Position numbers and translations under genes: made by a program. The notes below the pieces were generated by a model. That model had not been told where the DNA came from. It saw only the letters and a list, made by a program, of their open reading frames with translations, and did no database searches. A DNA stretch of 64,000 nt from Chloroflexota bacterium. GTDB taxonomy: Bacteria > Chloroflexota > Anaerolineae > Anaerolineales > Villigracilaceae. The stretch spans positions 1-64,000 of the forward strand of contig JACRBL010000054.1 of NCBI GenBank assembly GCA_016234485.1, written 5' to 3'. Numbering within the stretch: position 1 is the stretch's first letter; each line of letters begins with the position of its first letter. Below are positions 1 to 10,003 of the stretch, piece by piece.

Positions 1-1200
1 CTACTCGATGATCTTGGTGATGACACCCGCGCCGACGGTCAGACCGCCTTCGCGAATGGCGAACTTGGAGCCCGTTTCGAGCGCCACCGGCACGATCAAT
101 TCCACCGTCAGGTTCACGTTGTCTCCGGGCATCACCATCTCCACGCCTTCCGGCAGCGTGATGTTGCCCGTCACATCCATCGTGCGGATGTAGAACTGCG
201 GACGATAGCCAGAGAAGAACGCCTTGTGACGCCCGCCCTCTTCCTTCTTCAGCACGTACACTTCCGCCAGGAACTTCTTGTGCGGCGTGATCGAACCCGG
301 CTTCGCCAACACCTGCCCGCGCTCCACGTCCACGCGCTCGATGCCGCGCAACAACAAACCGAGGTTATCGCCCGCCAAACCTTCGTCCAGCGACTTGTGG
401 AACATTTCCACGCCCGTGCAGACTGTCGCACGCGTCTCGCGCAGACCGATGATTTCAATCGGGTCGCCCACTTTCACATGGCCGCGATCCACGCGTCCCG
501 TCACCACCGTGCCGCGTCCCTTGATCGAGAACACGTCTTCCACCGCCATCATGAACGGCTTCTCGGTCTCGCGCTTGGGTTCGGGGATGTATTCATCCAC
601 CACGCGCAACAATTCCTTGATGCAGGCGTATTCGGGCGCGTTCGGGTCGGTCGAAGCGCTGTCCAACGCATTCTTGGCCGAGCCGCGCACGATCGGGGTC
701 GTGTCGCCGGGGAAGCCGTAACTGCTGAGCAGTTCGCGCAGTTCCAGTTCCACCAACTCCAAGAGTTCGGGGTCATCCATCATGTCCACTTTGTTCAGGA
801 AGACGACGATGGAGGGTACTTCCACCTGGCGAGCCAGGAGGACGTGTTCGCGCGTCTGCGGCATCGGGCCATCGGGCGCGGCCACCACCAGGATCGCGCC
901 GTCCACCTGCGCAGCGCCGGTAATCATGTTCTTGATGTAGTCGCGGTGTCCCGGCATGTCCACATGGGCATAGTGACGTTTTTCCGTCTGGTATTCCACG
1001 TGCGCAATGTTGATCGTAATGCCGCGCGCTTTTTCTTCGGGGGCATTGTCAATCTGGTCGTAGGCTTTGAATTCCGCATTGCCCATGAATCCAGATACTT
1101 TCGTGATCGCCGCCGTCAGCGTCGTTTTGCCGTGGTCGATGTGTCCCATCGTACCTACGTTCAGGTGCGGTTTGTTCCGCTCAAATTTCTGCTTCGCCAT
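1..1200 (-). CDS. tuf: Elongation factor Tu
   Basis: GTPase that delivers aminoacyl-tRNA to the ribosome. The 399-residue protein is complete, ending with a stop at the very edge of the window. G1 is GHIDHGKT (19-26), T62 is the switch I threonine, G3 is DMPGH (81-85) and G4 is NKVD; domains 2 and 3 follow. A ribosome binding site AAGGAG lies just before the ATG. It is the last gene of the rpsL-rpsG-fusA-tuf series, 34 nt after fusA. Odd points: the switch II run reads DMPGHRDY where most bacteria have DCPGHADY, and the C-terminal GGRTVGAG is GGLTVGAG. The rest matches my memory of Chloroflexota EF-Tu closely. Confidence 0.98.
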   Translation of the reverse strand: MAKQKFERNKPHLNVGTMGHIDHGKTTLTAAITKVSGFMGNAEFKAYDQIDNAPEEKARGITINIAHVEYQTEKRHYAHVDMPGHRDYIKNMITGAAQVDGAILVVAAPDGPMPQTREHVLLARQVEVPSIVVFLNKVDMMDDPELLELVELELRELLSSYGFPGDTTPIVRGSAKNALDSASTDPNAPEYACIKELLRVVDEYIPEPKRETEKPFMMAVEDVFSIKGRGTVVTGRVDRGHVKVGDPIEIIGLRETRATVCTGVEMFHKSLDEGLAGDNLGLLLRGIERVDVERGQVLAKPGSITPHKKFLAEVYVLKKEEGGRHKAFFSGYRPQFYIRTMDVTGNITLPEGVEMVMPGDNVNLTVELIVPVALETGSKFAIREGGLTVGAGVITKIIE

Positions 1201-1234
1201 GATGGATCTCCTTTTTGCAAAAAGAAAGACTAAA

Positions 1235-3304
1235 TTATTTTATGATCTCTTTTGCCACGGCATCAGAAACCGGGGCATAGTGGTCAAATTCCATTGAGAA
1301 AACGCCGCGCCCTTGCGTGCCAGAGCGCAACACAGTTGCATAACCAAACATCTCGCCCAGCGGAACCATGGACTTAACCGCCTGCGCGTTGCCGGGGCGA
1401 ATTTCCATGCCCTGGATCATGCCGCGACGGCTGTTCAACTGGCCGATCACGTCGCCAAGATATTCCTCGGGGATGACAACTTCCACTTTCATGATCGGTT
1501 CGAGTAGAACCGGGCCGCCCTTGTGAACGCCTTCCTTGAAGGCCATGGAGGATGCCATTTTGAAGGACATTTCGTTCGAGTCAACTTCGTGGAAGGAACC
1601 GTCAATGAGCGTCACCTTCAAGTCCACCACGGGATAGCCCGCCAGAACGCCGCTTTCCGATGTTTCCTTCACGCCTTTTTCAATGGCGGGGATGAACTCT
1701 TTGGGGATCGAACCGCCAACGATCTTGTTCTCGAAGACCACGCCACTGCCCCGTTCGCCTGGTTCCATCATAAAGACGACGTGACCATATTGGCCGCGGC
1801 CACCAGACTGCTTCGCGTATTTCATTTCAGCCTTGGCAACCTTGCGTGTGATCGACTCGCGATATGCAACGCGTGGGGCGCCGATGTTAGCCTGCACGCG
1901 GAACTCACGCAACATGCGATCCACCAGAACATCGAGGTGAAGCTCGCCCATGCCGGCGATGATCGTTTGGCCGGTGGTCTCGTCACTGCGGACGCGGAAA
2001 GTGGGATCTTCCTCGGAAAGTTTCTTCAAGGCCTCGCCCATTTTCTCCTGGTCGGCGCTGGACTTCGGTTCGATCGCGACCGAGATGACGGGTTCGGGGA
2101 AGGAAATGGTTTCTAGCACGACGCGTTTGTTTTCACACAGCGTTTCACCGGTGAAGGTTTCCTTGAAACCCAACGCGGCGGCAATGTCACCGGAGCGGAC
2201 TTCGGTGATGTCCTCGCGTCGGTCGGCGTACATGCGGATGAGGCGTCCGACGCGCTCGCGCTTGCCCTTGGTGGAATTTGTCACCATGGTGCCCTGGCTC
2301 AAGGTCCCGGAGTAGACGCGGAAGTAGGCCAGTCGTCCCACGTAAGGATCGGTCACGATCTTGAAGACCAAAGCGCTCAAGGGAGCGTCGTCCTCGGCGG
2401 GAAGTTGGATCGGTTCCTCGGGGTTGTCGGGGTCTGTGCCAGTCACGGCGGGGATGTCCGCGGGCGAGGGCAGGTAGTCAATTACCGCATCCAACAAAAC
2501 CTGAATGCCTTTATTGCGCATGGCCGAACCACAAAATGCGGGGGTTGCGCGATTTGTCAAAACTGCCTTGCGGAGAGCGTCTTTAAGTTCCTGTACGCTG
2601 ATCTCGACCCCCTCCAGATATTTAACAGTAAGAGCATCGTCCAATTCAGCGATTTTTTCCACCATGTAGTGGCGGGCTTCCTCGGCCTGCGTTTTCATAT
2701 CATCGGGAATGTCAGCCACTCTGATTTCGCGACCCATTTCATCTTCCCAATACATGGCCTTCATATCAAGCAGGTTCACCACGCCGCGAAAGGTGGACTC
2801 AAAGCCGATCGGCATTTGCATCGGAATCGGGTCGGCGCCGAGGCGGTCTTTGATGGTTTGGATGGTGCGCTCGTAGGAAGCGCCGACGCGGTCCATTTTA
2901 TTGACAAAGCAGATGCGCGGCACGCCATAACGGTCAGCCTGGCGCCAGACGGTCTCGGACTGGGGCTCCACGCCTTGCACCGCGTCGAAGAGAACGACGC
3001 CGCCGTCCAAGACGCGCAGCGAGCGTTGCACTTCGGCGGTGAAGTCAATGTGTCCTGGCGTGTCAATCAGGTTGATCTGATAGCCATTCCACTCCGCGGA
3101 AACAGCCGCAGAGACGATGGTAATACCGCGCTCACGTTCCTGTTCCATCCAGTCGGTGACGGTCGTGCCGTCATCCACCGAACCGATGCGATGGGTCTTG
3201 CCGGTGTAAAACAGGATACGTTCTGTCGTGGTTGTTTTACCAGCGTCAATGTGGGCAATGATGCCAATATTTCGATACTTTTCCAGCGGATACTGACGAG
3301 CCAT
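1235..3304 (-). CDS. fusA: Elongation factor G
   Basis: Translocation GTPase of 689 residues, the normal length for EF-G. Visible motifs are [15 protein letters not shown] (P-loop, about 17-31), RERGITI (switch I), DTPGHIDF and NKMD, followed by the domain II to V sequence including the GRGQYGHV segment of domain IV. It lies between rpsG (39 nt upstream) and tuf (34 nt downstream) on the same strand and is very probably cotranscribed with them. No truncation or frameshift is seen, and this is the only EF-G in the window. Confidence 0.98.
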   Translation of the reverse strand: MARQYPLEKYRNIGIIAHIDAGKTTTTERILFYTGKTHRIGSVDDGTTVTDWMEQERERGITIVSAAVSAEWNGYQINLIDTPGHIDFTAEVQRSLRVLDGGVVLFDAVQGVEPQSETVWRQADRYGVPRICFVNKMDRVGASYERTIQTIKDRLGADPIPMQMPIGFESTFRGVVNLLDMKAMYWEDEMGREIRVADIPDDMKTQAEEARHYMVEKIAELDDALTVKYLEGVEISVQELKDALRKAVLTNRATPAFCGSAMRNKGIQVLLDAVIDYLPSPADIPAVTGTDPDNPEEPIQLPAEDDAPLSALVFKIVTDPYVGRLAYFRVYSGTLSQGTMVTNSTKGKRERVGRLIRMYADRREDITEVRSGDIAAALGFKETFTGETLCENKRVVLETISFPEPVISVAIEPKSSADQEKMGEALKKLSEEDPTFRVRSDETTGQTIIAGMGELHLDVLVDRMLREFRVQANIGAPRVAYRESITRKVAKAEMKYAKQSGGRGQYGHVVFMMEPGERGSGVVFENKIVGGSIPKEFIPAIEKGVKETSESGVLAGYPVVDLKVTLIDGSFHEVDSNEMSFKMASSMAFKEGVHKGGPVLLEPIMKVEVVIPEEYLGDVIGQLNSRRGMIQGMEIRPGNAQAVKSMVPLGEMFGYATVLRSGTQGRGVFSMEFDHYAPVSDAVAKEIIK

Positions 3305-3343
3305 TACAAACTGCCTGCCTTCTACTTATTAATATTCAAGGAA

Positions 3344-3811
3344 CTAAAGTCGGTAATGGGAGAAGGCACGGTTGGCCTCTGCCATTTTGTGGGTTTCATC
3401 GCGTTTGCGGATCGCGTTGCCCGTGTCATTGGCGGCATCAATCAACTCGCCTGCCAACTTCTCCGGGAAGGATTTGCCCGAGCGGTCGCGCGCCGAATCG
3501 AGAATCCAGCGCAGCGCGAGCGTGACGCGGCGATCAGCCGCGACTTCCATCGGGACTTGATAGGTGGCGCCACCCACGCGGCGCGGGCGGACTTCCATCG
3601 CCGGGCCGACGTTCTTGAGCGCGGTATCGAACACCTCGATGGGGTTCTTCTGGGTCTTTTCCTTCACCATATCGAGGGTCTGATAGACGAGACGAGTCGC
3701 GAGGCTCTTTTTCCCGCGCTGCATGATGTGCAGAATCATCGTCTGCAAATTGACATTGTTATAGCGCAGGTCTGGTTGGACGGTGCGCAGTTCAGGAGAT
3801 CCACGTCGCAT
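3344..3811 (-). CDS. rpsG: 30S ribosomal protein uS7
   Basis: Primary 16S rRNA binding protein that nucleates assembly of the 30S head. The 155-residue product starts with MRRGSPELR and has the family pattern LRYNNVNLQTMILHIMQRGKKS, the PAMEVRPRRVGGATYQVP segment near residues 71-90 and a short SHYRL C-terminus. Normal length is about 156. It follows rpsL by 19 nt and precedes fusA in the str-type operon. A shorter start is not needed, because the N-terminus aligns with the usual R-R-G start of uS7. Confidence 0.97.
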   Translation of the reverse strand: MRRGSPELRTVQPDLRYNNVNLQTMILHIMQRGKKSLATRLVYQTLDMVKEKTQKNPIEVFDTALKNVGPAMEVRPRRVGGATYQVPMEVAADRRVTLALRWILDSARDRSGKSFPEKLAGELIDAANDTGNAIRKRDETHKMAEANRAFSHYRL

Positions 3812-3830
3812 GTTTTCTCTTCCTTATAGA

Positions 3831-4247
3831 TTACTTCGGACGCTTCGCGCCGTACTTGGAGCGGGACTGCTTGCGATTGGCAACGCCGGTCGTGTCGAGC
3901 GAGCCGCGCACGATGTGATAGCGCACGCCAGGCAGGTCTTTCACACGGCCGCCGCGCACCAGCACCACGGAGTGCTCCTGCAACTGGTGGCCTTCGCCGG
4001 GGATGTACGCCGTGACTTCGATGCCGTTGGTGAGACGCACGCGGGCGATCTTGCGAAGCGCGGAGTTCGGCTTCTTGGGCGTCATCGTGCGGACAACGGT
4101 ACATACGCCGCGTTTCTGCGGCGCTCCCCCAGCCTGACGCACGCGGCGCTGTTTGTAGGAGTTGAGCGTATACTGCAAAGCGGGGGCCTTGCTTTTAACT
4201 TTCTTGGTCTTGCGACCTTTGCGAACCATTTGGTTGATAGTAGGCAC
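3831..4247 (-). CDS. rpsL: 30S ribosomal protein uS12
   Basis: Decoding-centre protein. I place the start at a GTG (4247), not at the upstream ATG (4301), because a GGAGG box sits five bases before the GTG and the family begins (M)[11 protein letters not shown]. This gives 138 residues, against about 124-140 in the family. The [11 protein letters not shown] loop and the VKDLPGVRY segment are intact. Both lysines that mutate to streptomycin resistance (K43 and K88 in E. coli numbering) are wild type. It is first in rpsL-rpsG-fusA-tuf; rpoB lies 148 nt upstream, with a hairpin between them and no rpoC. Confidence 0.96.
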   Translation of the reverse strand: MPTINQMVRKGRKTKKVKSKAPALQYTLNSYKQRRVRQAGGAPQKRGVCTVVRTMTPKKPNSALRKIARVRLTNGIEVTAYIPGEGHQLQEHSVVLVRGGRVKDLPGVRYHIVRGSLDTTGVANRKQSRSKYGAKRPK

Positions 4248-4290
4248 TTTGCCTCCGAGCAAAATTATGGCTGATTTTTTTCCAGAAAAC

Positions 4291-4319
4291 GAGGCCATCA
4301 CAACGAGCCTGATGGCCTC
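4291..4319 (-). terminator. Hairpin between rpoB and rpsL
   Basis: A perfect 9-bp stem (gaggccatc / gatggcctc) with an 11-nt loop. Read on the minus strand it is followed by GTTTTC, a weak U tract. A second small hairpin (AGACGG/CCGTCT) lies at 4339-4358. It may partly terminate or attenuate transcription leaving rpoB. The hairpin is certain; its function is inferred. Confidence 0.45.
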
Positions 4320-4395
4320 ACTGATTTAGATGCCAGCGCAGACGGGATAAAAGCCGTCTAATCGGCAACGGCGGAACATTCTAACATGCGCTTAA

Positions 4396-7300
4396 CTATG
4401 CGTCAAGAATTTTTCCCGATTTCTTTGCATGAATATTCTCGCCGAGGCCGAGCAAACCGGTGTCCATCTTGGGCGGATGCGTCTTCTCTTCATCCTTGCC
4501 AAACTTCACCATGTCGCCGCCATCACCCACGGCCTCCACAGCCAGGCCGAGACTCTGCAATTCTTTGACGAGCACGCGGAACGAAGCGGGGATGCTCGGT
4601 TCTTCGATTGGCTCGCCCTTGACGATGGCCTCATAGGTGTTGACGCGTCCCTGCACGTCGTCCGATTTGACCGTCAACATTTCCTGCAAGGTGTAGGCCG
4701 CGCCGTAGGCTTCCAGCGCCCACACTTCCATTTCACCGAAGCGCTGACCGCCGAATTGGGCCTTACCGCCCAAAGGCTGTTGGGTCACGAGGCTGTATGG
4801 GCCTGTCGAGCGGGCATGGACCTTGTCTTCCACGAGGTGGTGCAATTTGAGGATGGTCATCACACCCACGGTGACGGGCTGGTCGTACGGCAGGCCTGTT
4901 TTTCCATCGCGCAGGGTTTGCTTGCCAAGAATGGGCATCGGGACGCCCGTCTCGCGCATGGTTTCTTCCGCGGCTTCGCGGATTTTTTCGTCGGCCAATT
5001 TCTTGCCGCGCCCCAGCGCATCCATCCATAAGCGCAGGCAGACTTTGATGGTGTGTTCGTCCTTTTCAGGATGGCGATGGTGAATGGCTTCAGTCTCTTC
5101 GCCAAAGATTTCTTCGGGATCGTAGTCATGGTCGCGCAGCCATTCGCGCGCGGCGGAGAGGCGGGCGTAATCCACTTCGTTAAGTCGACGCGTCTTGTAA
5201 CCGCGCCCGCCCAACCAGTCCTCGAGATAGATGCGGCGGACTTCGTCGTCGTCCTGGATGGAGTTGGCGTCGTATTCCTGATCCTTCAACCATTCCCAGG
5301 CCGCGGCCGCGGATTCTTTCCAGGCTTCGTCCATGATCCAGGCGCGGGCGAGTTCGGCTTCGATCTCCGATTCGGACGCGCCATCGAAAACGGGCGTCAC
5401 CGCGCGATAGCCGAGACGCTTCGCCGCCCAGCCGAGGTGGACTTCCAACACCTGGCCGATGTTCATACGCCCAGGCACGCCCAACGGGTTCAGGATGATG
5501 TCAACGGGGGTGCCGTCTTCAAGGAAGGGCATGTCTTCGACAGGGACGACTTTGGAGACGACGCCCTTGTTACCGTGACGTCCGGCCATTTTGTCGCCCG
5601 CGGTGATCTTGCGACGCTGGGCGACTGAGACGCGCACCATCATGTCCACGCCTGCGGAGAGGTCGGAATTTTCTTCGCGGGTGAAGACTTTGACGTCCAC
5701 AACTTTGCCGCGTTCGCCGTGAGGCATCCGCAGGGAGGTGTCTTTCACGTCGCGCGATTTTTCGCCGAAGATGGCGCGCAGGAGGCGCTCTTCTGGCGTG
5801 AGTTCTTTTTCGCCTTTGGGCGTAATCTTGCCGACGAGGATGTCATTCGGCCCGACTTCCGCGCCGATGCGGATGATGCCGTTTTCGTCGAGGTCTTTGA
5901 TCGCGTCCTCGCCAACGTTCGGGATATCGCGCGTGATCTCTTCGGGGCCGAGCTTGGTGTCGCGCGCTTCGACTTCATATTTCTCAATGTGAACGGAGGT
6001 GAAGCGGTCTTCCTGGACGAGGCGTTCGGAGAGCAGGATGGCGTCTTCGAAGTTGCCGCCTTCCCAGGAGATGAAGGCCACGGTCACGTTCTGGCCGAGG
6101 GCGAGCTCGCCACTTTCGGTTGAGGAGGAATCGGCGATGATGTCGCCGCGTTTGACGAGTTGTCCCTTCACGACCGCGGGACGCTGGTCAATGCAGGTAG
6201 ATTGATTGGAGCGTTGATACTTGCGCAGTTGGTAGACGCGCGCCATCTTCTTCTCTTTGATGGTGATCGTGCTTCCCGTAACGGAAACCACCTCCCCATC
6301 TTCCACCGCGACGATGACCTGACCCGAATCCAACGCGGCGTTATATTCCATGCCTGTGGAAACCATCGGGATCTCAGGGCGCACCAAAGGAACGGCCTGG
6401 GCCATCATGTTCGAACCCATCAGGGCGCGGTTGGCATCATCATGTTCAAGGAAGGGGATTAACGCGGCGCTGATGCCGACGACCTGATGCGGCGCGACGT
6501 CCATGTAATCCACGGTTTCAGGATGCTGGAAAACAAAGCCAGAGTGGTAGCGGCAAGAGATGCGCTCGCGCACGAATTCGTTATCGTCGGTGAGCGGCGC
6601 GTTAGCCTGCGCGATGACGTATTTATCTTCGGCGTCGGCGGAGAGATAATCCACCTGCGCGGAAATGAACGGGACGACGGGAATATCCTTGCCGGCCTTC
6701 GCCAGCGCTTTCGCCATCTTGGCAGTGATGCGCTCGCCATCTTTGGCGATGATGTTGCCTTTGGCATCCGCGAAATCGCCGCGGAGGGCGCGTCCTTCCA
6801 GACGTTCGTCATCGTACGCCATGGTTTTGACGACTTTGCGATACGGCGTCTCGATGAAGCCATATTCATTGACACGTGCGAACGAAGCGAGACGACCGAT
6901 CAAGCCGATGTTCGGGCCTTCAGGAGTCTCGATCGGGCAGATGCGCCCGTAGTGAGAGTGGTGCACGTCGCGGACATCGAAGCCCGCGCGCTCGCGGCGC
7001 AGACCGCCAGGGCCGAGCGCGGAGAGCGTACGTTTGTGGCGGAGTTCTGCCAGCGGGTTGGTCTGGTCCATGAACTGGCTCAACTGGCTGGAGCCGAAGA
7101 ACTCGCGCAGGGATGCGACCACAGGGCGGATGTTGACAAGGATATCGGGCGTGAGTTTTTCCTGATCGCGGATGGACATGCGCTCTTTGATGACGCGCTC
7201 CATGCGGCGCAGGCCAATGCGAAGTTTGTTCTGAATCAACTCGCCCACCGTCTTCACTCGGCGGTTGCCAAGGTGGTCAATGTCATCGGGACGCTCGACG

Positions 7301-8313
7301 CTGTTATTAATGAGGATCATGCGACGAATGAGACGGATCACATCCTTTTTCGTCACGGTGCGATGCGGGATCGGGATTTGCAGATCCAGCTTCTGGTTCA
7401 GTTTATAGCGGCCGACGCGCTCCAAGTCATAATGGCGCTGATCGAAGAGTTGCTCCTCGAGGAAGGCCTTGGCGTTATCCAATGTGGCGGGGTCGCCTGG
7501 GCGCATCTTCTTGAAGAACTCGATCAACGCGGCTTCGGCCAGAGTCTTGCCGCCGCTCAAATCCCATTCGGGTTCCTGGCGAAAGGTGGACGGGATGAAC
7601 ATGCGATCGGGGTTGTTATCCACATCCTGGAAGAGCGACATGATCTCTTCGTCCGAACCAGTCTTCAAAGGCGAATCGGCTGTGCCATCGCCGACAGCAG
7701 CCAGGGCGCGCAGGAAGACCGTGATCGGCACGGTGCGTTTGCGATTGAACTTGAGGATGATGTAATCGGACTTGCGGGTTTCAAATTCCATCCACGCGCC
7801 GCGATCGGGGATAAGTTTCGCCATCGCAAGCGGGCGACCCGTCGCGCGGTCGGTGGGGGCTTCGAAGTAGACGCCCGGGGAGCGAATCAACTGCGAGACG
7901 ACGACGCGCTCCGTTCCGTTGATAATGAACGTGCCCTTGTCGGTCATCTCGGGGAAGTCGCCGAGGAAGATGTCCGACACCACAGGTTCGGGAATGTCGG
8001 GGCCGGCCAGGAGCACGTTCACGTGCAGAGGGCTGGCGTAGGTAAGGTCGCGCTCCACGCATTCCTCGATGGAATACTTGGGTTCCTTAAACCAATACTT
8101 CAATCCCCACTGCTTGGATTCGGGACTGCGGCTGGGGAAGAAAAGTTTCATCCCCTTGTTGTAGGATTCGATGGGTGAAATTTCGTGGAAGAGATCCCCC
8201 AACCCTTCCTTTTTTAGGCGTTCAAAAGAATCGAGTTGTACTTCAATTAGATTGGGGAGCCCAAGATTTACCGGGATGCGCGCATAATTTTTATGGGGCA
8301 AAGAGGATGCCAT
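4396..8313 (-). CDS. rpoB: DNA-directed RNA polymerase subunit beta
   Basis: Catalytic beta subunit, 1305 residues from the ATG at 8313. That start is chosen because AGGAG lies six bases upstream and [15 protein letters not shown] resembles other RpoB N-termini; an in-frame ATG 14 codons earlier lacks such a site. The rifampicin pocket ([14 protein letters not shown] then [13 protein letters not shown]) is wild type at the common resistance positions. The C-terminus ([35 protein letters not shown]) is canonical. An insert of about 145 residues (roughly 980-1124) separates TPVFDGA from the [11 protein letters not shown] block. No rpoC follows and no rplJ/rplL precedes, which is unusual. Confidence 0.98.
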   Translation of the reverse strand: MASSLPHKNYARIPVNLGLPNLIEVQLDSFERLKKEGLGDLFHEISPIESYNKGMKLFFPSRSPESKQWGLKYWFKEPKYSIEECVERDLTYASPLHVNVLLAGPDIPEPVVSDIFLGDFPEMTDKGTFIINGTERVVVSQLIRSPGVYFEAPTDRATGRPLAMAKLIPDRGAWMEFETRKSDYIILKFNRKRTVPITVFLRALAAVGDGTADSPLKTGSDEEIMSLFQDVDNNPDRMFIPSTFRQEPEWDLSGGKTLAEAALIEFFKKMRPGDPATLDNAKAFLEEQLFDQRHYDLERVGRYKLNQKLDLQIPIPHRTVTKKDVIRLIRRMILINNSVERPDDIDHLGNRRVKTVGELIQNKLRIGLRRMERVIKERMSIRDQEKLTPDILVNIRPVVASLREFFGSSQLSQFMDQTNPLAELRHKRTLSALGPGGLRRERAGFDVRDVHHSHYGRICPIETPEGPNIGLIGRLASFARVNEYGFIETPYRKVVKTMAYDDERLEGRALRGDFADAKGNIIAKDGERITAKMAKALAKAGKDIPVVPFISAQVDYLSADAEDKYVIAQANAPLTDDNEFVRERISCRYHSGFVFQHPETVDYMDVAPHQVVGISAALIPFLEHDDANRALMGSNMMAQAVPLVRPEIPMVSTGMEYNAALDSGQVIVAVEDGEVVSVTGSTITIKEKKMARVYQLRKYQRSNQSTCIDQRPAVVKGQLVKRGDIIADSSSTESGELALGQNVTVAFISWEGGNFEDAILLSERLVQEDRFTSVHIEKYEVEARDTKLGPEEITRDIPNVGEDAIKDLDENGIIRIGAEVGPNDILVGKITPKGEKELTPEERLLRAIFGEKSRDVKDTSLRMPHGERGKVVDVKVFTREENSDLSAGVDMMVRVSVAQRRKITAGDKMAGRHGNKGVVSKVVPVEDMPFLEDGTPVDIILNPLGVPGRMNIGQVLEVHLGWAAKRLGYRAVTPVFDGASESEIEAELARAWIMDEAWKESAAAAWEWLKDQEYDANSIQDDDEVRRIYLEDWLGGRGYKTRRLNEVDYARLSAAREWLRDHDYDPEEIFGEETEAIHHRHPEKDEHTIKVCLRLWMDALGRGKKLADEKIREAAEETMRETGVPMPILGKQTLRDGKTGLPYDQPVTVGVMTILKLHHLVEDKVHARSTGPYSLVTQQPLGGKAQFGGQRFGEMEVWALEAYGAAYTLQEMLTVKSDDVQGRVNTYEAIVKGEPIEEPSIPASFRVLVKELQSLGLAVEAVGDGGDMVKFGKDEEKTHPPKMDTGLLGLGENIHAKKSGKILDA

Positions 8314-8391
8314 TCGTCTCTCCTGACCATTGACTGACGGCTTAAAAAGATTCAACCTGTCCCAAGGGTTCCCTTAGGACAGCGACAGAAC

Positions 8392-8420
8392 ATTATATAG
8401 GAATGAGTTGGATTGGTCAA
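8392..8420 (-). promoter_or_regulatory. Sigma-70 type promoter of rpoB
   Basis: On the minus strand TTGACC (8420-8415) and TATAAT (8397-8392) are separated by exactly 17 nt. The predicted start is near 8385, giving a leader of about 70 nt before the rpoB ATG. The leader contains a small palindrome (8361-8379). This supports rpoB as the first gene of its transcript. Confidence 0.75.
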
Positions 8421-8581
8421 GCGATTTTTCGCTCAAATTCCGATCTCTGGCCTTTTTACAACAACCTCATCCCCATTGGAACGCCCGCATTGTATCACAC
8501 AGGCTAGCCGTTTCGGAACTCTTATTCCCGCGCAGGGTTTACAATTGCATAATCTAACCCAATCAGGCTCGGAGGCATTTC

Positions 8582-9964
8582 ATGGCGACAGCAACTGCCA
8601 AACCACAACCAAACGATCGCAGGGAAATTTTCGGCTGGGGGATGTATGACTGGGCCAACTCGGCCTTTAGCACCACGGTGGGAACGGTCTTTCTTGGACC
8701 TTATGTGGCCGCGCTGGCGGCGACAGCGGCCCAGGCCTACCCCGACGGTAACGCGCGCTTCCTGGGTCTTCCCGTCGCGCCTGATTCCTTCCTCCCCTAC
8801 TGTATTTCTTTCTCCGTGCTATTGCAAGTTTTGTTCCTCCCCATCCTCGGCGCCATTGCGGACTATTCACACCTCCGCAAACGCATGATGCAAATCTTCG
8901 CCACCATCGGCGCAGTGGGGACGATCCTGCTTTTCTTCGTGACGGGAAATCTGTGGTGGCTGGGCGGCGTACTTTACATCGTCGCGAACCTCGCGTTCGG
9001 CGCGGCCCTCGTCTTCTACAATGCCTACCTGCCTGATATCGCCAGCGAAGACGAACGCGACCGCGTCTCCTCCTACGGCTGGGCGATGGGCTACCTCGGC
9101 GGCGGCCTGTTGCTGGCGCTGAACCTCGCGTTCTACATTTTCAGCGAAGACCTCGGCGTACCAGGCGACTTAGCCGTCCGCATCAACCTCGCCTCGGCCG
9201 GCATCTGGTGGATCGGCTTTTCCATGCTGACATGGAATCGCCTCCGCCCTCGACACGCGGCGCGCTCCCTGCCCGCCAACGAGACTTACATCAGCATTGG
9301 CTTCAAGCAACTCGCGCAGACCTTCCGCGAGATCAAACACTTCCCCGAAACGCTGAAATTCCTGCTGGCCTACTTCCTCTACAACGACGGCATCCAGACC
9401 GTGATCGCGGTCTCGGCCACCTTCGCGGCCGCGCCCATCGCCCGCGGCGGCATCGAACTCGAAACGCAGACGCTCACCGCCGTGATCCTGATGATTCAAT
9501 TCATGGCGTTCTTCGGGGCGTTGTTCTGGGGCAAACTCGCCTCGTGGATCGGATCGAAGCAATCCATCATCGTCAGCCTCGTGATCTGGCTGGGCGTGGT
9601 TTTGTTCGCGTATGGCGGTTTGAAAGGCGACACCCGTGTCCTGCAATTCTTCATTCTCGGCGCGTTCATCGCCCTCGTGATGGGCGGATCGCAGGCCATC
9701 AGCCGCAGTCTCTACGCGCAGGTCATCCCCATCGGCAAGGAAGCGGAGTTCTACTCCTTCTATGAAGTCTCCGAGCGCGGCACCTCATGGACAGGCCCGC
9801 TGATCTTCGGCCTTGTCAACCAAATGTTTGGCGACCTGCGTCTGGGCATTTTGGCGCTCATCTTCTATTTCATCGCAGGTCTCGCGGTACTGCCATTCGT
9901 CAATATCCAAAAAGCAATGGCGGACGTAAAGAAATACGACGCCGAAAGAAACAACACCCAATAA
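8582..9964 (+). CDS. MFS transporter, UMF1 / Atg22-like
   Basis: Integral membrane transporter of 460 residues with about 12 hydrophobic segments. The N-terminal GMYDWANSAFSTTV is the hallmark of the UMF1 (Atg22-like) branch of the major facilitator superfamily, and the loop YLPDIASEDERDRVSSYGWAMGYLGGG is also typical. Family members are poorly characterised effluxers, amino-acid export having been shown for fungal Atg22, so the substrate here is unknown. A GGAGG box lies seven bases before the ATG. It is a single gene facing away from rpoB and ending in a strong terminator shared with the convergent aminotransferase. Confidence 0.9.
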   Translation: MATATAKPQPNDRREIFGWGMYDWANSAFSTTVGTVFLGPYVAALAATAAQAYPDGNARFLGLPVAPDSFLPYCISFSVLLQVLFLPILGAIADYSHLRKRMMQIFATIGAVGTILLFFVTGNLWWLGGVLYIVANLAFGAALVFYNAYLPDIASEDERDRVSSYGWAMGYLGGGLLLALNLAFYIFSEDLGVPGDLAVRINLASAGIWWIGFSMLTWNRLRPRHAARSLPANETYISIGFKQLAQTFREIKHFPETLKFLLAYFLYNDGIQTVIAVSATFAAAPIARGGIELETQTLTAVILMIQFMAFFGALFWGKLASWIGSKQSIIVSLVIWLGVVLFAYGGLKGDTRVLQFFILGAFIALVMGGSQAISRSLYAQVIPIGKEAEFYSFYEVSERGTSWTGPLIFGLVNQMFGDLRLGILALIFYFIAGLAVLPFVNIQKAMADVKKYDAERNNTQ

Positions 9965-10002
9965 AAAATCAGGCCGAGGCAAATGCCTCGGCCTGATTTT
10001 TT
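9963..10002. terminator. Bidirectional Rho-independent terminator
   Basis: A 14-bp perfect stem (tcaggccgaggc paired with gcctcggcctga and flanking bases), tetraloop aaat, with A6 on one side and T6 on the other. It sits between the stops of two convergent genes and can serve both. Confidence 0.93.
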
Positions 10003-10003
10003 A

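Noticed and set aside
226-1233. Long open frame on the plus strand opposite tuf (335 codons)
   Set aside because: It is antisense to a certain gene, with a His/Arg-rich composition typical of a shadow frame in GC-rich DNA, and has no ribosome binding site.
2405-3829. Open frame of 474 codons opposite fusA and rpsG
   Set aside because: It spans two real genes on the other strand and has no recognisable domain.
4248-4301. Longer rpsL start at 4301
   Set aside because: The extra 18 residues are absent from uS12, and a proper ribosome binding site precedes the GTG at 4247.
6487-8178. Open frame of 563 codons opposite rpoB
   Set aside because: Antisense shadow; composition rich in Arg, His and Asp, no motif.
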